From Phycisphaerales bacterium (GTDB lineage Bacteria > Planctomycetota > Phycisphaerae > Sedimentisphaerales > Anaerobacaceae): a stretch of DNA of 14,013 bases. The notes beneath the pieces were generated by a model. The model was not told the DNA's origin. It was given only the letters and a program-made list of their open reading frames with translations, and searched no databases. Positions 1-8,619 of the stretch are shown here, one piece after another. The stretch spans positions 1 to 14,013 of the forward strand of contig DSDB01000565.1 of assembly GCA_011057845.1 (NCBI GenBank). The letters run 5' to 3'. The translations under genes and the position numbers were made by a program. Position 1 is the first letter of the stretch. Each line of letters begins with the position of its first letter.

Positions 1-1303
1 CGATATCAATCGTTGGCCCGTCAAGTCCGTCCAGCGGCAGTTCAAACCGGCAGCAGACCGGCCCTCGCCTAAACGGAACAGTCGTTGTGCGCTGCCCAAC
101 AGAGACCGTTAGTTGCTCGATACGGCCTTGCGGGTCGTAGAACGCCCCTAGCAGGACGTCGCCGGGCTTGACCTTCGTGTTGTAGCGTGGGTAGTCAAAG
201 TACACAGCGTGTTCGGAGCCGGTGGGACGATAGAAGCTGTCGATGCCCTCTTCGAGCACGCGGACGATACGGTAGCCCGTCGTCCGGTCGCGGTCGCCGA
301 ATATCTCAGCGACGGAACCGCTGCTCATAATCTCCACGTCGCCGCGCCGGTAGGTTCGCTCGACGTGGTCGTGCCCGTGGAAGATTCGCTCGACCTTGTA
401 CTTCGTGAGTATGGGTTCCAGGGCGGCCCAGTCGGCCGGAGCATGGACGAACAGGAATATCCGCCTGCGTCCGCGCACGCGGGAAAGGTCCGCCTCAAGC
501 CATTGCAGGCTCTCGGCGGGAATGCCCCACTGCCATTTCCCATCTTTCTTGCGGTTGAAGTCGAGCCCGACAACGTGGATGGGCCCATAGTCGAAGGACC
601 ACCGCAACGGGCCGACGACGCTGGTGAACGCCCCATACGCGTGGCTCGGATGTGTGTGGTCGCGGTTGGGATCGCCGTCGCGGACACCGACGATGTCGTG
701 GTTGCCGGGCAGGCCGTAGAGATCGACCGGGAAATCCCGCGTGTGCTCGGCGAGGAAGGCAAACTGCTCCAGGCCGCGTTTCAATGAGTGGCTGTCCGAC
801 AGGTCGACAAGATCGCCGGTGAGGATGCAGAACACCGTCTCGGCCGCCAGGGCCTGGACGTCGTTACGAAATCCGATGAACTTCTCCGGCCCGCCGCGTG
901 GAACATGCGGATCCGTGGCGTGGATGAATGTGAAGGGCACGGTCTGGTCCTCTGGGATAAGGCGGAAGTCCGCCTGGCCGGTTGGGCCTATCTCATCGAC
1001 GTGGCGGAACCACGCCGAGGCCATCCGGTACCCGCCGGGGCGGCAGATGGCGACGGTGGCCCGGCCGCCGTCGGCCAGGGTGGGGTCGGCCTGGACCTCG
1101 ATGCGGTAACGGCCCTGCCGGTTCGTTCGGGCGAAACCGACCCCATCCGTGATGCGAACAGCCCTGATGGGAGTATCCGCGGCATCGAATCGGCCGTTGC
1201 CGTTCACATCGTGGTACACCCGGCCTGAGACGGTCGCGGCCTGGGTCGTTTGGGTCAGCAGAGCCAGCAATAGCAGGCCATATCGGAAGACAGATCCAAT
1301 CAT
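1..1303 (-). CDS. Secreted calcineurin-like metallophosphoesterase with N-terminal SdrD-B-like domain (3' end outside window)
   Basis: Predicted exported phosphoesterase, at least 434 residues; the C-terminus lies beyond the left edge. The start is the ATG at 1303, with AGGAG seven bases upstream, followed by a Sec signal peptide (hydrophobic core about residues 8-16, cleavage near TQA-A). Residues about 24-110 form a beta-sandwich of the SdrD-B/MetallophosN kind, opening GRVYHDVNGNGRFD, a calcium-loop-like stretch. The phosphoesterase domain carries the classic metal-binding motifs in order: D131-P-H133, G163-D-L-V-D167, G200-N-H-D203 and G310-H-D-H313, with a VHAP histidine before the last. 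All ligands are present, so it should be an active di-metal enzyme. A further beta-rich domain begins about residue 365. The substrate cannot be told from sequence; relatives act on phosphodiesters or phosphomonoesters. It is divergent from the beta-helix gene across a 244-base spacer. Confidence 0.88.
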   Translation of the reverse strand, partial: MIGSVFRYGLLLLALLTQTTQAATVSGRVYHDVNGNGRFDAADTPIRAVRITDGVGFARTNRQGRYRIEVQADPTLADGGRATVAICRPGGYRMASAWFRHVDEIGPTGQADFRLIPEDQTVPFTFIHATDPHVPRGGPEKFIGFRNDVQALAAETVFCILTGDLVDLSDSHSLKRGLEQFAFLAEHTRDFPVDLYGLPGNHDIVGVRDGDPNRDHTHPSHAYGAFTSVVGPLRWSFDYGPIHVVGLDFNRKKDGKWQWGIPAESLQWLEADLSRVRGRRRIFLFVHAPADWAALEPILTKYKVERIFHGHDHVERTYRRGDVEIMSSGSVAEIFGDRDRTTGYRIVRVLEEGIDSFYRPTGSEHAVYFDYPRYNTKVKPGDVLLGAFYDPQGRIEQLTVSVGQRTTTVPFRRGPVCCRFELPLDGLDGPTIDI

Positions 1304-1402
1304 ACACGTTCTCCTGATCTATCGAGGGGCCGGAGAACCCGGTTTGCACACACGAAGCGGTCTTGCCCATAGAACTCGTGTCTTCTGGGCGGCGACCTTT
1401 GC

Positions 1403-1431
1403 AGTGTAGTTGAATCGGGGCCCACAATCAA
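1403..1431 (-). promoter_or_regulatory. Candidate sigma70-type promoter of the metallophosphoesterase gene
   Basis: On the minus strand TTGATT (1431-1426) and TACACT (1408-1403) are separated by 17 bases, about 100 bases upstream of the start codon at 1303. Recognised by eye only; planctomycete promoters are poorly defined. Confidence 0.35.
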
Positions 1432-1447
1432 GGCGGCGTCGGGAGCA

Positions 1448-1476
1448 TTGCGGGCAGCCGGTGTTTCGAGTAGACT
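1448..1476 (+). promoter_or_regulatory. Candidate sigma70-type promoter of the beta-helix gene
   Basis: TTGCGG (1448-1453) and TAGACT (1471-1476) are 17 bases apart, about 70 bases before the chosen start codon at 1548. A promoter here also argues against the upstream in-frame ATG at 1410 as the real start. Confidence 0.33.
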
Positions 1477-1547
1477 GTGCAGCAATACGGTTGCGAAATG
1501 TCGCGCGTGAAGGCCAATGCAAGACTCGATATAAACGGAGTCCGACT

Positions 1548-3812
1548 ATGAGAAACAGTGCGATTATTGCCCTGCTGGGGTTGTTCATATCGCCGGCTTA
1601 CGCCCGCGAGTACCACGTGTCCGTCAAGGGCAATGACCGCAACGACGGTGGCTCGGCCGCGCCGTTTCGGACCATTGCCGCGGCCGCGAAGGCGGCCCAA
1701 AGCGGTGATGTCATCACGGTGCACGAGGGCGTCTATCGTGAACAGATCCGCCCGCCCCGCGGCGGCCGATCCGGCGACAACCGCATCGTCTACCGGGCCG
1801 CACCGGGTGAGAAGGTCGTCATCAAGGGCTCCGAGGTCGTCAAGGGCTGGCAGAAGGTTCAGAACGATACGTGGAAGGTGGTCATCCCCAACACCTTCTT
1901 CGGGGATTTCAATCCGTACAGCGACCTGATCGCCGGCGACTGGTTCAACGGGCGAGGCCGCAATCACCACACCGGTGCCGTTTACCTCAACGGCCACTGG
2001 CTCGTCGAAGCAGCTACATTGGAGGAGGCGCTGGCGCCGGTGGGCGATGCGGCTCTGGGCCGTGCAGACGGGCAATACCTGTTGAATGTGGCCTGGCTGC
2101 GACCGGGTGAGGCTTCAGTGGACGGTGGGCGCATTGCCGCTGTCGGTTTTGCGGCGCAGGAAGGGGTGCAGACGGCCGCGTGCTCGGAGGGTGGCCAGTG
2201 CATCGGCTGGATCGAGCATGGCGACTGGGTCCGATACGAAAAGGTGGATTTCGGCCGGGGCACGGAGCAGATCGAGATTCGCGCCGCGTCCGAGACCACC
2301 GGCGGCATTATTGAGGTCCGCCTGGACAGCCCTGACGGAGAACTCCTCGGCCGTTGCATGGTCCCGAACACGGGCGGCTGGCAGTCGTGGGCGTCGTTTC
2401 AGGCCAAGGTCAAACCGGTCAGCGGACTCAAGACGATTTGTCTGGTGTTCAAGGGGCCCGAACGGGAGGCGTCGGATATCCAACTGTGGTTCGCCGAGGT
2501 GGACCCATCGAGCACGACCCTCTGGGCACAGTTCAAGGGCGTCAATCCGAATGAGGCCGAGGTGGAGATCAATGTCCGACGAGCCGTTTTCTACCCCGAC
2601 GAGCCGGGGATGAACTACATCACCGTGCGCGGTTTTGCGATGATGCACGCCGCCACCAACTGGGCGCCGCCCACGGCCGAGCAGGTCGGGCTGATCGGCA
2701 CCCACTGGAGCAAGGGCTGGATCATAGAAGACAATGACATCCGGTATTCCACCTGCGTCGGGATTACGCTCGGCAAATACGGCGACCAGTGGGACAACAC
2801 CTCCCAGAATTCCGCCGAGGGCTACGTCAAGACAATCGAGCGGGCGCTGGGAAACGGCTGGTCCCGGCAGAACATCGGCCACCACATCGTTCGCAACAAC
2901 CGTATTGCCCATTGTGAGCAGGCGGGTCTTGTGGGCAGTCTCGGCGCCGTCTTCAGTACGATCACGGGCAACGTGATTCACGATATCCACGTCAGGCGGT
3001 TGTTTACGGGCGCGGAGATGGCCGGAATCAAGATCCACGCCGCCATCGACACCGAGATCAGCCATAACCGTATATATCGCACCTGTCTGGCGATATGGCT
3101 GGACTGGATGGCGCAGGGGACTCGTGTGACGGGTAATCTACTTCACGACAACAACACCCAACTGTTCGTGGAGGTCAACCACGGGCCGTTCCTGGTGGAC
3201 AACAATGTTTTTCTCGCGGGCGGTTCGTTGCTGGATATGTCACAGGGCGGGGCCTACGTGCACAACCTGTTTGCCGGCCGTATCGACCTGCGGCCCGAGT
3301 TGGGGCGAGAGACCCCGTTCCACAGGGCCCACTCCACCGAAGTGGCGGGGCTGAAGAATATCCCAGGCGGCGACGACCGGTTCTACAACAACATCTTCGC
3401 CGCCGCCGAGGGCCTTGCACCTTATGACAAGGCCGCCCAGCCGATGTTCATGGGCGGCAACGTCTTTCTGGGAAGCGCCCGGCCGTGCAGCCACGAAGAG
3501 AGCCCGCTGGTGCTGCCGCCATTCGATCCGGGCTTGCGGCTGGTCGAAGAAGATGGGGCCGTCTACCTCCATGTCAAGTTGGACAATGCCTGGGCCCGGC
3601 AGCAGACACGCCGGCCGGTAACCACTGAGGTACTTGGCAAGGCCAAGGTCCCGGACCTGCCCTATGAACATCCCGACGGTTCGCCCTATCGCATCGATAC
3701 GGATTACTTCGGCAACCGGAGAGACCCCGACAATCCCTTCCCGGGTCCGTTTGAGTTGGCCGGCGACACGGAACAGGTGCTCAAAGTCTGGCCCTCCGCC
3801 GGGGCTCGATAG
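1548..3812 (+). CDS. Secreted right-handed parallel beta-helix protein with an inserted CBM6-like module
   Basis: 754-residue exported protein, probably a carbohydrate-active enzyme. The ATG at 1548 is chosen because GGAG lies seven bases upstream and a clean signal peptide follows (MRNSAIIALLGLF, cleavage near AYA-R). The reading frame stays open upstream to an ATG at 1410, but that extension is basic and would bury the signal peptide. Residues about 20-185 match the DUF1565-like start of a pectate-lyase-type helix (YHVSVKGNDRNDG, then PFRTIAAAAKAAQSGDVITV). Residues about 190-315 look like a CBM6 beta-sandwich (GWIEHGDWVRYEKVDFG, later GGWQSW). Helix coils resume from about 325 to 640, with turns such as IIEDNDIRYS, HHIVRNNRIAHC and TEISHNRIYR. 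Families with this fold include GH28, PL6 and GH141; the exact family and catalytic residues cannot be assigned by eye. The neighbouring sulfatase and glycosidase support a role in polysaccharide breakdown. Confidence 0.85.
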   Translation: MRNSAIIALLGLFISPAYAREYHVSVKGNDRNDGGSAAPFRTIAAAAKAAQSGDVITVHEGVYREQIRPPRGGRSGDNRIVYRAAPGEKVVIKGSEVVKGWQKVQNDTWKVVIPNTFFGDFNPYSDLIAGDWFNGRGRNHHTGAVYLNGHWLVEAATLEEALAPVGDAALGRADGQYLLNVAWLRPGEASVDGGRIAAVGFAAQEGVQTAACSEGGQCIGWIEHGDWVRYEKVDFGRGTEQIEIRAASETTGGIIEVRLDSPDGELLGRCMVPNTGGWQSWASFQAKVKPVSGLKTICLVFKGPEREASDIQLWFAEVDPSSTTLWAQFKGVNPNEAEVEINVRRAVFYPDEPGMNYITVRGFAMMHAATNWAPPTAEQVGLIGTHWSKGWIIEDNDIRYSTCVGITLGKYGDQWDNTSQNSAEGYVKTIERALGNGWSRQNIGHHIVRNNRIAHCEQAGLVGSLGAVFSTITGNVIHDIHVRRLFTGAEMAGIKIHAAIDTEISHNRIYRTCLAIWLDWMAQGTRVTGNLLHDNNTQLFVEVNHGPFLVDNNVFLAGGSLLDMSQGGAYVHNLFAGRIDLRPELGRETPFHRAHSTEVAGLKNIPGGDDRFYNNIFAAAEGLAPYDKAAQPMFMGGNVFLGSARPCSHEESPLVLPPFDPGLRLVEEDGAVYLHVKLDNAWARQQTRRPVTTEVLGKAKVPDLPYEHPDGSPYRIDTDYFGNRRDPDNPFPGPFELAGDTEQVLKVWPSAGAR

Positions 3813-3838
3813 GCTGGACCCGTTCCCACCAAGCCACA

Positions 3839-3858
3839 CATGCAATGGTTATTGCATG
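3839..3858. terminator. AT-rich hairpin between convergent genes, possible terminator
   Basis: A perfect 8-bp inverted repeat (CATGCAAT, loop GGTT, ATTGCATG) lies 26 bases after the beta-helix stop codon, in the 233-base gap between it and the convergent sulfatase gene. A further CCAAG/CTTGG pair flanks it. There is no clear T-run directly after the stem, so intrinsic termination is only a possibility. The rest of the gap (to 4045) holds no convincing gene. Confidence 0.3.
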
Positions 3859-4045
3859 GCGGTGCGGCCCTTGGGGGTTTTATGCCGGTATGCCGCCACC
3901 GATCATGGCGCCCAACAGCAACGGCCCGATCTGTGAGAGGGCGAAGACCGCCCCACCGGCCGCGGCAATGCCCCCGATCACCTGCAGGCCGGTGGCCGAC
4001 GGTGCGGGGCTGTTTCATCTTGCCGGACACCATGGAATAGCGATG

Positions 4046-5455
4046 CTATGACGCCGTGGCGTAGAATTCCCGCCTATGCTGCTCGGCGTATTCCTGGAGT
4101 CTGGCGGCGACGTTGGGATACTTATCGATCACGTTGGTCGTCTCGTAGGGGTCGTTCTCCATATCGAACAGCGATAGCTCGATCCGTTCCTGACGGTACT
4201 TGCCCGCCTGCCCATCGTTGGCCGCCTCCACGAGCGTGCGGTAGGCGTGTGGCAGGTGCAGCTTCCACTTACCATCCCCGGAGATGACGCCCTCGAAGGT
4301 AGCGCCCGTCGAGAACGGATAGTAGACGCTGGGGTTCTGCGCCTCCGGCTTGCCCGTGATCAGGTCGAACACATTCTTACCGTCCACGGGGTTGTCGGGC
4401 AGCTCGGCCCCGGCCAGATGGGCCAGCGTCGGCAGCACGTCCAACGTACACCATGCACGGGACGATGCCGTGCCGGCCTCGATTCGCCCGGGAAACTTGA
4501 CGATGCACGCACTGCGCGTGCCGCCGTCGAAGCTGGTGCCTTTGGCCTCGCGATAGGGCGTCGATCCGGCATGGTTGCCGTAGGAAATCCACGGCCCGTT
4601 GTCCGACGTGAAGATGACCATGGTATCGTCTTCTACACCGTTGTCCTTGAGGGCCTTCATGATCTGCCCCACCGACCCGTCAATCTCCATCATCACGTCG
4701 CCGTAGAGGCCCGCCCCGGACTTGCCCTTAAACTTGTCGCTGACGAACAACGGAACATGCGGCATCGAGTGCGGCACGTACAGAAAGAACGGCTTATCCT
4801 TGTGCCGGTTGATGAAATCCACCGCATGTTCGGTGTACCAGGTGGTGAGCATCGGCTGATGCGCCTTCGTCACACGCTCAATCGTTACCCGGCCGTTCTC
4901 CCAGAACTGCAACGGGAATTTCCCCCAGTGCTCGGGGTTCTCCGGATGGAATTCCCACATGTCGTTGGAGTACATCAGTCCGCACGACTCGTCGAATCCC
5001 CGCGACCACGGACGGGTCTCCTCCTGGTCCCCTATATGCCACTTACCGAATACGGCCGTCCGATAGCCGCGGGTCTTGAGCACTTGGCCGATGGTTGCGT
5101 ACCTGGGATCGCAGCCGCGGGCGTTCGGCCCGTGAGCCCCGAACACCTTCGTCCGACCCGGATAACAACCCGTCAACAAGGCACAGCGGGAGGCCGAGCA
5201 CACCGCCTGAGGCACATAGAAGTTGTTGAACCGGCCGCCTTCGGACGCCAGTTGTGCTACGTTGGGCGTCTGGTACCTGGGCGATCCAAACGGCTGAAAA
5301 TCCGCCCAGCCGGAGTCGTCCAAGAAGATGAGCACAAAGTTTGGCCGATGTGCAGGGCGTTGGCCCGCCCAAGCCCACAGACCGTGCAGTGACGCAAGTG
5401 AAAGGGTGGAACTCCTGAGAAACGCCCGTCGGGTCAATGCTATCTTCATCGTCAT
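4046..5455 (-). CDS. Tat-exported sulfatase (arylsulfatase family, formylglycine type)
   Basis: 469-residue type I sulfatase that would hydrolyse sulfate esters, probably on polysaccharide. The start at 5455 has a near-perfect AGGAGG six to seven bases upstream; an ATG two codons later is possible. A twin-arginine signal (R9-R10-A-F-L-R) and hydrophobic stretch precede the catalytic domain. Motifs: D46-D47 of the N-terminal metal site (NFVLIFLDDSGW), the signature C86-S-A-S-R90 followed by LLTGCYPGR, in which Cys86 would be converted to formylglycine, VPHSMPHVP with conserved histidines, and the D285-N286-G metal motif followed by a basic segment ending FDGGTR. All hallmark residues are present and the length is normal for the family. 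Tat export fits a fold that is matured by a formylglycine-generating enzyme in the cytoplasm; none is in the window. The sulfated substrate cannot be deduced. It converges on the beta-helix gene. Confidence 0.93.
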   Translation of the reverse strand: MTMKIALTRRAFLRSSTLSLASLHGLWAWAGQRPAHRPNFVLIFLDDSGWADFQPFGSPRYQTPNVAQLASEGGRFNNFYVPQAVCSASRCALLTGCYPGRTKVFGAHGPNARGCDPRYATIGQVLKTRGYRTAVFGKWHIGDQEETRPWSRGFDESCGLMYSNDMWEFHPENPEHWGKFPLQFWENGRVTIERVTKAHQPMLTTWYTEHAVDFINRHKDKPFFLYVPHSMPHVPLFVSDKFKGKSGAGLYGDVMMEIDGSVGQIMKALKDNGVEDDTMVIFTSDNGPWISYGNHAGSTPYREAKGTSFDGGTRSACIVKFPGRIEAGTASSRAWCTLDVLPTLAHLAGAELPDNPVDGKNVFDLITGKPEAQNPSVYYPFSTGATFEGVISGDGKWKLHLPHAYRTLVEAANDGQAGKYRQERIELSLFDMENDPYETTNVIDKYPNVAARLQEYAEQHRREFYATAS

Positions 5456-5539
5456 AGCACACCTCCTGAATCATCGGTTGGCAAGAATCGTGCAGTACAT
5501 CGGCCGCGCCACCCACCTGCCGGGGCTGCCATACGCCCA

Positions 5540-5840
5540 TTATGTCGGAACAGGACTCCAATGACACCGATTTTCCACCAGGCGTCCTTCAATATCAACG
5601 AACATGCGCGGGGCATCCGATTCGAATATCCGCGATTCCGGATCGCCGTCCTACTCCGGGATGGGGTCGTCGCGTCGGATACGTGTGCCTTCCCAGACGG
5701 CCTCGTCGGGGCCCTTGTCATAAGTCAGGATTCGCCGGGCGCTGCCGGGCGCGGGCGGTTGATCAATGCGGGGCAACTTGTGCAGGGGCTATTGACGCAT
5801 GCGACGCAAGAACGCCAAGAATTACTATGGCTCTTTTCAT
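5540..5840 (-). pseudogene. Probable decayed gene for a small secreted protein (frameshift plus in-frame stop)
   Basis: Located in the 534-base spacer between the sulfatase (start 5455) and GH99-like gene (start 5990). On the minus strand an ATG at 5840, with GAGGT five bases upstream, opens a signal-peptide-like stretch (MKRAIVILGVLASHASIAPA) that stops after 25 codons at TGA 5765-5763. In a shifted frame the sequence continues from GAT at 5764 as DQPPAPGSARRILTYDKGP and on to DDPIPE, then hits TAG at 5653-5651. The same frame runs on through DGDPESRIFESDAP and MFVDIEGRLVENRC to TAA at 5542-5540. Third positions are GC-rich and first positions G-rich, as in a real gene. Rejoined, it would be about 99 residues. 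I do not recognise the family. A plus-strand frame of 93 codons (5561-5842) overlaps it and is the main alternative reading. Nothing else is seen in the spacer except a weak promoter. Confidence 0.4.
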
Positions 5841-5905
5841 AGATGACCTCATGGTTTACGCCACTTCTTGTACCCCATATCGCCTCTGGCGTTACGGTCT
5901 GATTG

Positions 5906-5914
5906 TGGTATAGT
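5906..5914 (+). promoter_or_regulatory. Candidate extended -10 promoter of the GH99-like gene
   Basis: TGGTATAGT fits an extended -10 element (TG, one base, then TATAGT) and lies about 75 bases upstream of the start codon at 5990. The -35 region is weak (TGGCGT at 5887-5892). Eye-based call only. Confidence 0.3.
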
Positions 5915-5989
5915 CGGTCGTATGAACATTGCGCAGGATGCCGCCATTCCTGGGCGTTGCATAAGACAGGCGATTTCGGGGTAGATGGC

Positions 5990-8278
5990 ATGAGAACGAC
6001 AACCCACCGGGTCATAATCTTGGTTGTAGCGATTCTTCTATCTCCGTCGGTATTGGGGGACGTTGTGAGGTGGGATTTCGAGTCCGACCTGGACCTGCGT
6101 GAATGGGTGCCCAACTCACACCTGTCCAACGTCGTTATCGAGGATGGTGTTCTGAGGGCGGCCGCCATCGACTGGGATCCGTTCCTGCTCTGTCGAAGCA
6201 CGGCCATCGAAGCGACCGCCTATCAGTACGTCGTGATCAGGCTCCGGGCCGACGGACCGGGAATCGGGGAACTGTTCTGGTCCGGAGAACTGGAGGGGCA
6301 GTACGGCGGGCTGACCGAGCGCAAGAAGGTGCGGTTCTCGGTCGAAGGGGATGACCGCTGGCAGGAGATCGTGGTCTTTCCCTTCTGGCATACCGAGCGG
6401 GTGGTCCGTCAATTGCGACTGGATCTGTACCAGGGGGCCCACTTTGAGATCGACTGGGTGTGTGTTCGAGACTGGGGCGGCGGCCGGTCGCCAAACGCAT
6501 TCGGTGTCTGGGGGTTGGGGGGCGACGTGGCCGGTTGGCAGATCCACCCTGGGGCCTTGAATCTATTTGCGCCACCCGTGCGGATTGATGTCAGCGACAA
6601 GACATGGGTGACGGTCCAACTCAAGTCCGACCGCCCAGGAGTAGCGGCCGTGCTCTGGGCGCTTGAGGATGCGCCTGGCGTCCAGAGCGAAGATTTCTCG
6701 ATTCTCGGCGATGGGAAGCTCCATGCGTACAACCTGCGAATAGCAGACAATCCTGCGTGGCGCGGCCGCATCCTGGCCTTCGGGATACGTCTGCCTGCCG
6801 AGGCGAAGGCGTGGCTCGAGTCCGTTCGATTAGGCAAAGAACCGTCCGGTCCGGGCGAAATCGAATTCTGCTATTTTGGCTTCGAGGACGGGACCAATCG
6901 TGTCGGTCGGCCTTGTCGGCTCTTGGCGCAGGTTGTCAACCGCGGCGGAGGGCCCCAAGGTGTTCGAGGAGTCCATCTGATTCTGCCGGAGGCTGTCCAG
7001 CTTGTCTCTGAGCCTGCCAAGCTGTATCACCCCGGTCTGGAACACGGCGAGATTGCCCGATTCACTTGGGAAATCGCCGCTGCAAAGGCAGGCTCCTACA
7101 GAGTGGGCCTGTTGTTCAGTGGCAAAGGCAGCCTGCCCCCCCAGCAGACGGTGTCGCTGCAATTCACGGAGCCCGTCGATCGGCCGGCGGCTGACTATGT
7201 TCCGCCGCCCCGGCCGGTGAAGACGGCGGTCGATATCTGTGCGTTTTACTTCCCCGGGTGGGATACCGCGCAGAAATGGGACTGTGTCCGCGACGTGGCC
7301 CCTTATCGCAAACCGTTGCTTGGCTACTACGATGAATCAAACCCGGAGTGTGTGGACTGGCAGATCAAGTGGGCTGTCGAGAACGGCATATCATGTTTCC
7401 TGGTGGACTGGTACTGGGTCGAGGGTCGCCGGCAACTGACACATTGGTTTGAGGCCTATCAAAGGGCCAGGTATCGGGACTTTCTGAAGGTCGCCATTAT
7501 GTGGGCCAACCACAACCCGCCCAATACGCACTCGGTCGATGACCTGCTGAGCGTGACGCGCCACTGGATCGAAGAGTACTTTCCCTTGAAGAGCTACTAT
7601 CACATAGACGGCAAACCGGCGGTGTTCATCTGGAGCCCCAGAGGCATCCGCGCCGATCTGGGGTCCGTCGAGACCGTCCGGGAGACTCTCCGCCGGTCTC
7701 AGGCCCTGGCAAGGGAGGCGGGGTACGAGGGAATCACGTTTGTGGCGATGGGCAATGATTTCAGCGGGACCGGTGTCCAGGCCCTGCTTGAGGAAGGCTA
7801 CGCGGGCATCACGACATATCACGAGTGGGGCAGCACCGTCGATGGGGCGGTCTCTACGAAGCTGTTTGACTTCCGCGACGTTGTGCGTGAGAGCACCGCC
7901 GCCTGGCGCCGGAAGAACCGGGCGGCCGGCTCGCTGCACTACTATCCGCTCGTGGACACCGGCTGGGACAGCCGCCCGTGGCACGGAGACAAGGCCATGG
8001 TTATCCAGGGGCGGACCCCGCAATTGTTTGAAGAACTGCTGTGGCAGGGCCGGTCCTTCTGTGTGGAGAACGACAAGCCCATATTGGTTCTCGGCCCGGT
8101 CAATGAATGGGGCGAAGGCAGCTACATCGAGCCCTGCACCGAGTTCGGATTCGAGATGCTCGAGGCCGTTCGCAGGGTTTTCGCGAATGGAGATGCGGCG
8201 GATTGGCCGGCCAACACAGCACCGCAGGACGTGGGACGGGGGCCCTACGATTTCCCGCTGCCCGACCCACATGATTGA
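5990..8278 (+). CDS. Secreted multidomain GH99/WbsX-like glycoside hydrolase
   Basis: 762-residue exported protein. The ATG at 5990 is chosen because a signal peptide starts there (MRTTTHRVIILVVAILLS, cleavage near VLG-D) with a GGGG run eight bases upstream; the frame is open to 5903 but that extension is not signal-like. Residues about 24-170 and 175-285 are two beta-rich, carbohydrate-module-like domains (VRWDFESDLDLREW; a second begins GDVAGWQIHPGAL). Residues about 293-395 resemble a CARDB/Ig-like domain (GRPCRLLAQVVNRGGG). From about 412 to 750 comes a TIM-barrel of the GH99-like/WbsX group: VDICAFYFPGW, VENGISCFLVDWYW, GKPAVFIW, TTYHEWGS and the hallmark N705-E-W-G-E-G-S-Y-I-E-P715. 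Members include endo-acting mannosidases and many uncharacterised proteins linked to polysaccharide loci, so the linkage cleaved is unknown. The glutamates in the NEWGEG block are candidate catalytic residues by family analogy. Confidence 0.83.
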   Translation: MRTTTHRVIILVVAILLSPSVLGDVVRWDFESDLDLREWVPNSHLSNVVIEDGVLRAAAIDWDPFLLCRSTAIEATAYQYVVIRLRADGPGIGELFWSGELEGQYGGLTERKKVRFSVEGDDRWQEIVVFPFWHTERVVRQLRLDLYQGAHFEIDWVCVRDWGGGRSPNAFGVWGLGGDVAGWQIHPGALNLFAPPVRIDVSDKTWVTVQLKSDRPGVAAVLWALEDAPGVQSEDFSILGDGKLHAYNLRIADNPAWRGRILAFGIRLPAEAKAWLESVRLGKEPSGPGEIEFCYFGFEDGTNRVGRPCRLLAQVVNRGGGPQGVRGVHLILPEAVQLVSEPAKLYHPGLEHGEIARFTWEIAAAKAGSYRVGLLFSGKGSLPPQQTVSLQFTEPVDRPAADYVPPPRPVKTAVDICAFYFPGWDTAQKWDCVRDVAPYRKPLLGYYDESNPECVDWQIKWAVENGISCFLVDWYWVEGRRQLTHWFEAYQRARYRDFLKVAIMWANHNPPNTHSVDDLLSVTRHWIEEYFPLKSYYHIDGKPAVFIWSPRGIRADLGSVETVRETLRRSQALAREAGYEGITFVAMGNDFSGTGVQALLEEGYAGITTYHEWGSTVDGAVSTKLFDFRDVVRESTAAWRRKNRAAGSLHYYPLVDTGWDSRPWHGDKAMVIQGRTPQLFEELLWQGRSFCVENDKPILVLGPVNEWGEGSYIEPCTEFGFEMLEAVRRVFANGDAADWPANTAPQDVGRGPYDFPLPDPHD

Positions 8279-8368
8279 ACGATGCGTCCAGCGTAAGCTC
8301 CATGCCAATGTAAATCGCCGCCATCGTTGCCGCAATATGGTGGAGGAGTTGATGGGTGACGATGGGCA

Positions 8369-8398
8369 TTGACACAGTTTGCCGCAAGTCGCTATTCT
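8369..8398 (+). promoter_or_regulatory. Sigma70-type promoter of tRNA-Arg
   Basis: A consensus TTGACA (8369-8374) and TATTCT (8393-8398) are separated by 18 bases. The tRNA begins 20 bases after the -10 box, as expected for a short 5' leader. Confidence 0.6.
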
Positions 8399-8418
8399 AC
8401 AGCAACTTAAAAAACACG

Positions 8419-8492
8419 GTGCCCATAGCTCAGTTGGACAGAGCAACGGATTTCTAATCCGTAGGTCCCAGGTTCGAGTCCTGGTGGGCGCG
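8419..8492 (+). tRNA. tRNA-Arg, anticodon UCU
   Basis: 74-base cloverleaf. The acceptor stem GTGCCCA (8419-8425) pairs with TGGGCGC (8485-8491) including one G-U pair, with discriminator G at 8492. The D arm is GCTCAGTTGGACAGAGC. The anticodon stem ACGGA/TCCGT encloses the loop TTTCTAA, giving anticodon TCT, which reads AGA. The T arm is CCAGG-TTCGAGT-CCTGG. The 3' CCA is not encoded, since TTC follows, so a CCA-adding enzyme is needed. The gene stands alone between the GH99-like gene and azoR, with a promoter just upstream. No phage integrase or duplicated 3' end is seen near it. Confidence 0.96.
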
Positions 8493-8619
8493 TTCGGGCA
8501 AGTCTCTACAAAAAGAACGGGGGGAGACTCACCGCTTGGGACGTTGCCTTCCTGTGCAACTGACGCCCGTTCCACAGAGATGCCGGTTTTGAGCGTAGGC
8601 CAGACGACCGCGGCACGGT

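Noticed and set aside
3880..3981. A 33-codon hydrophobic, glycine-rich minus-strand frame from a GTG (ends GAMIGGGIPA)
   Set aside because: It has no ribosome site, an unusual start and no known family; it could be a relic of a membrane peptide but is not supportable as a gene.
4247..5392. A 381-codon plus-strand open frame
   Set aside because: It is fully antisense to the sulfatase, whose catalytic motifs are intact.
5561..5842. A 93-codon plus-strand frame with an AGGA six bases upstream
   Set aside because: Third positions are GC-rich, but first positions lack the G bias seen on the minus strand, and the minus strand has a clear signal peptide. It is kept only as the alternative to the proposed pseudogene.
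8501..8529. AGTCTC/GAGACT inverted repeat after the tRNA as a terminator
   Set aside because: The stem is only 6 bp with a 17-base loop and no T-run follows.
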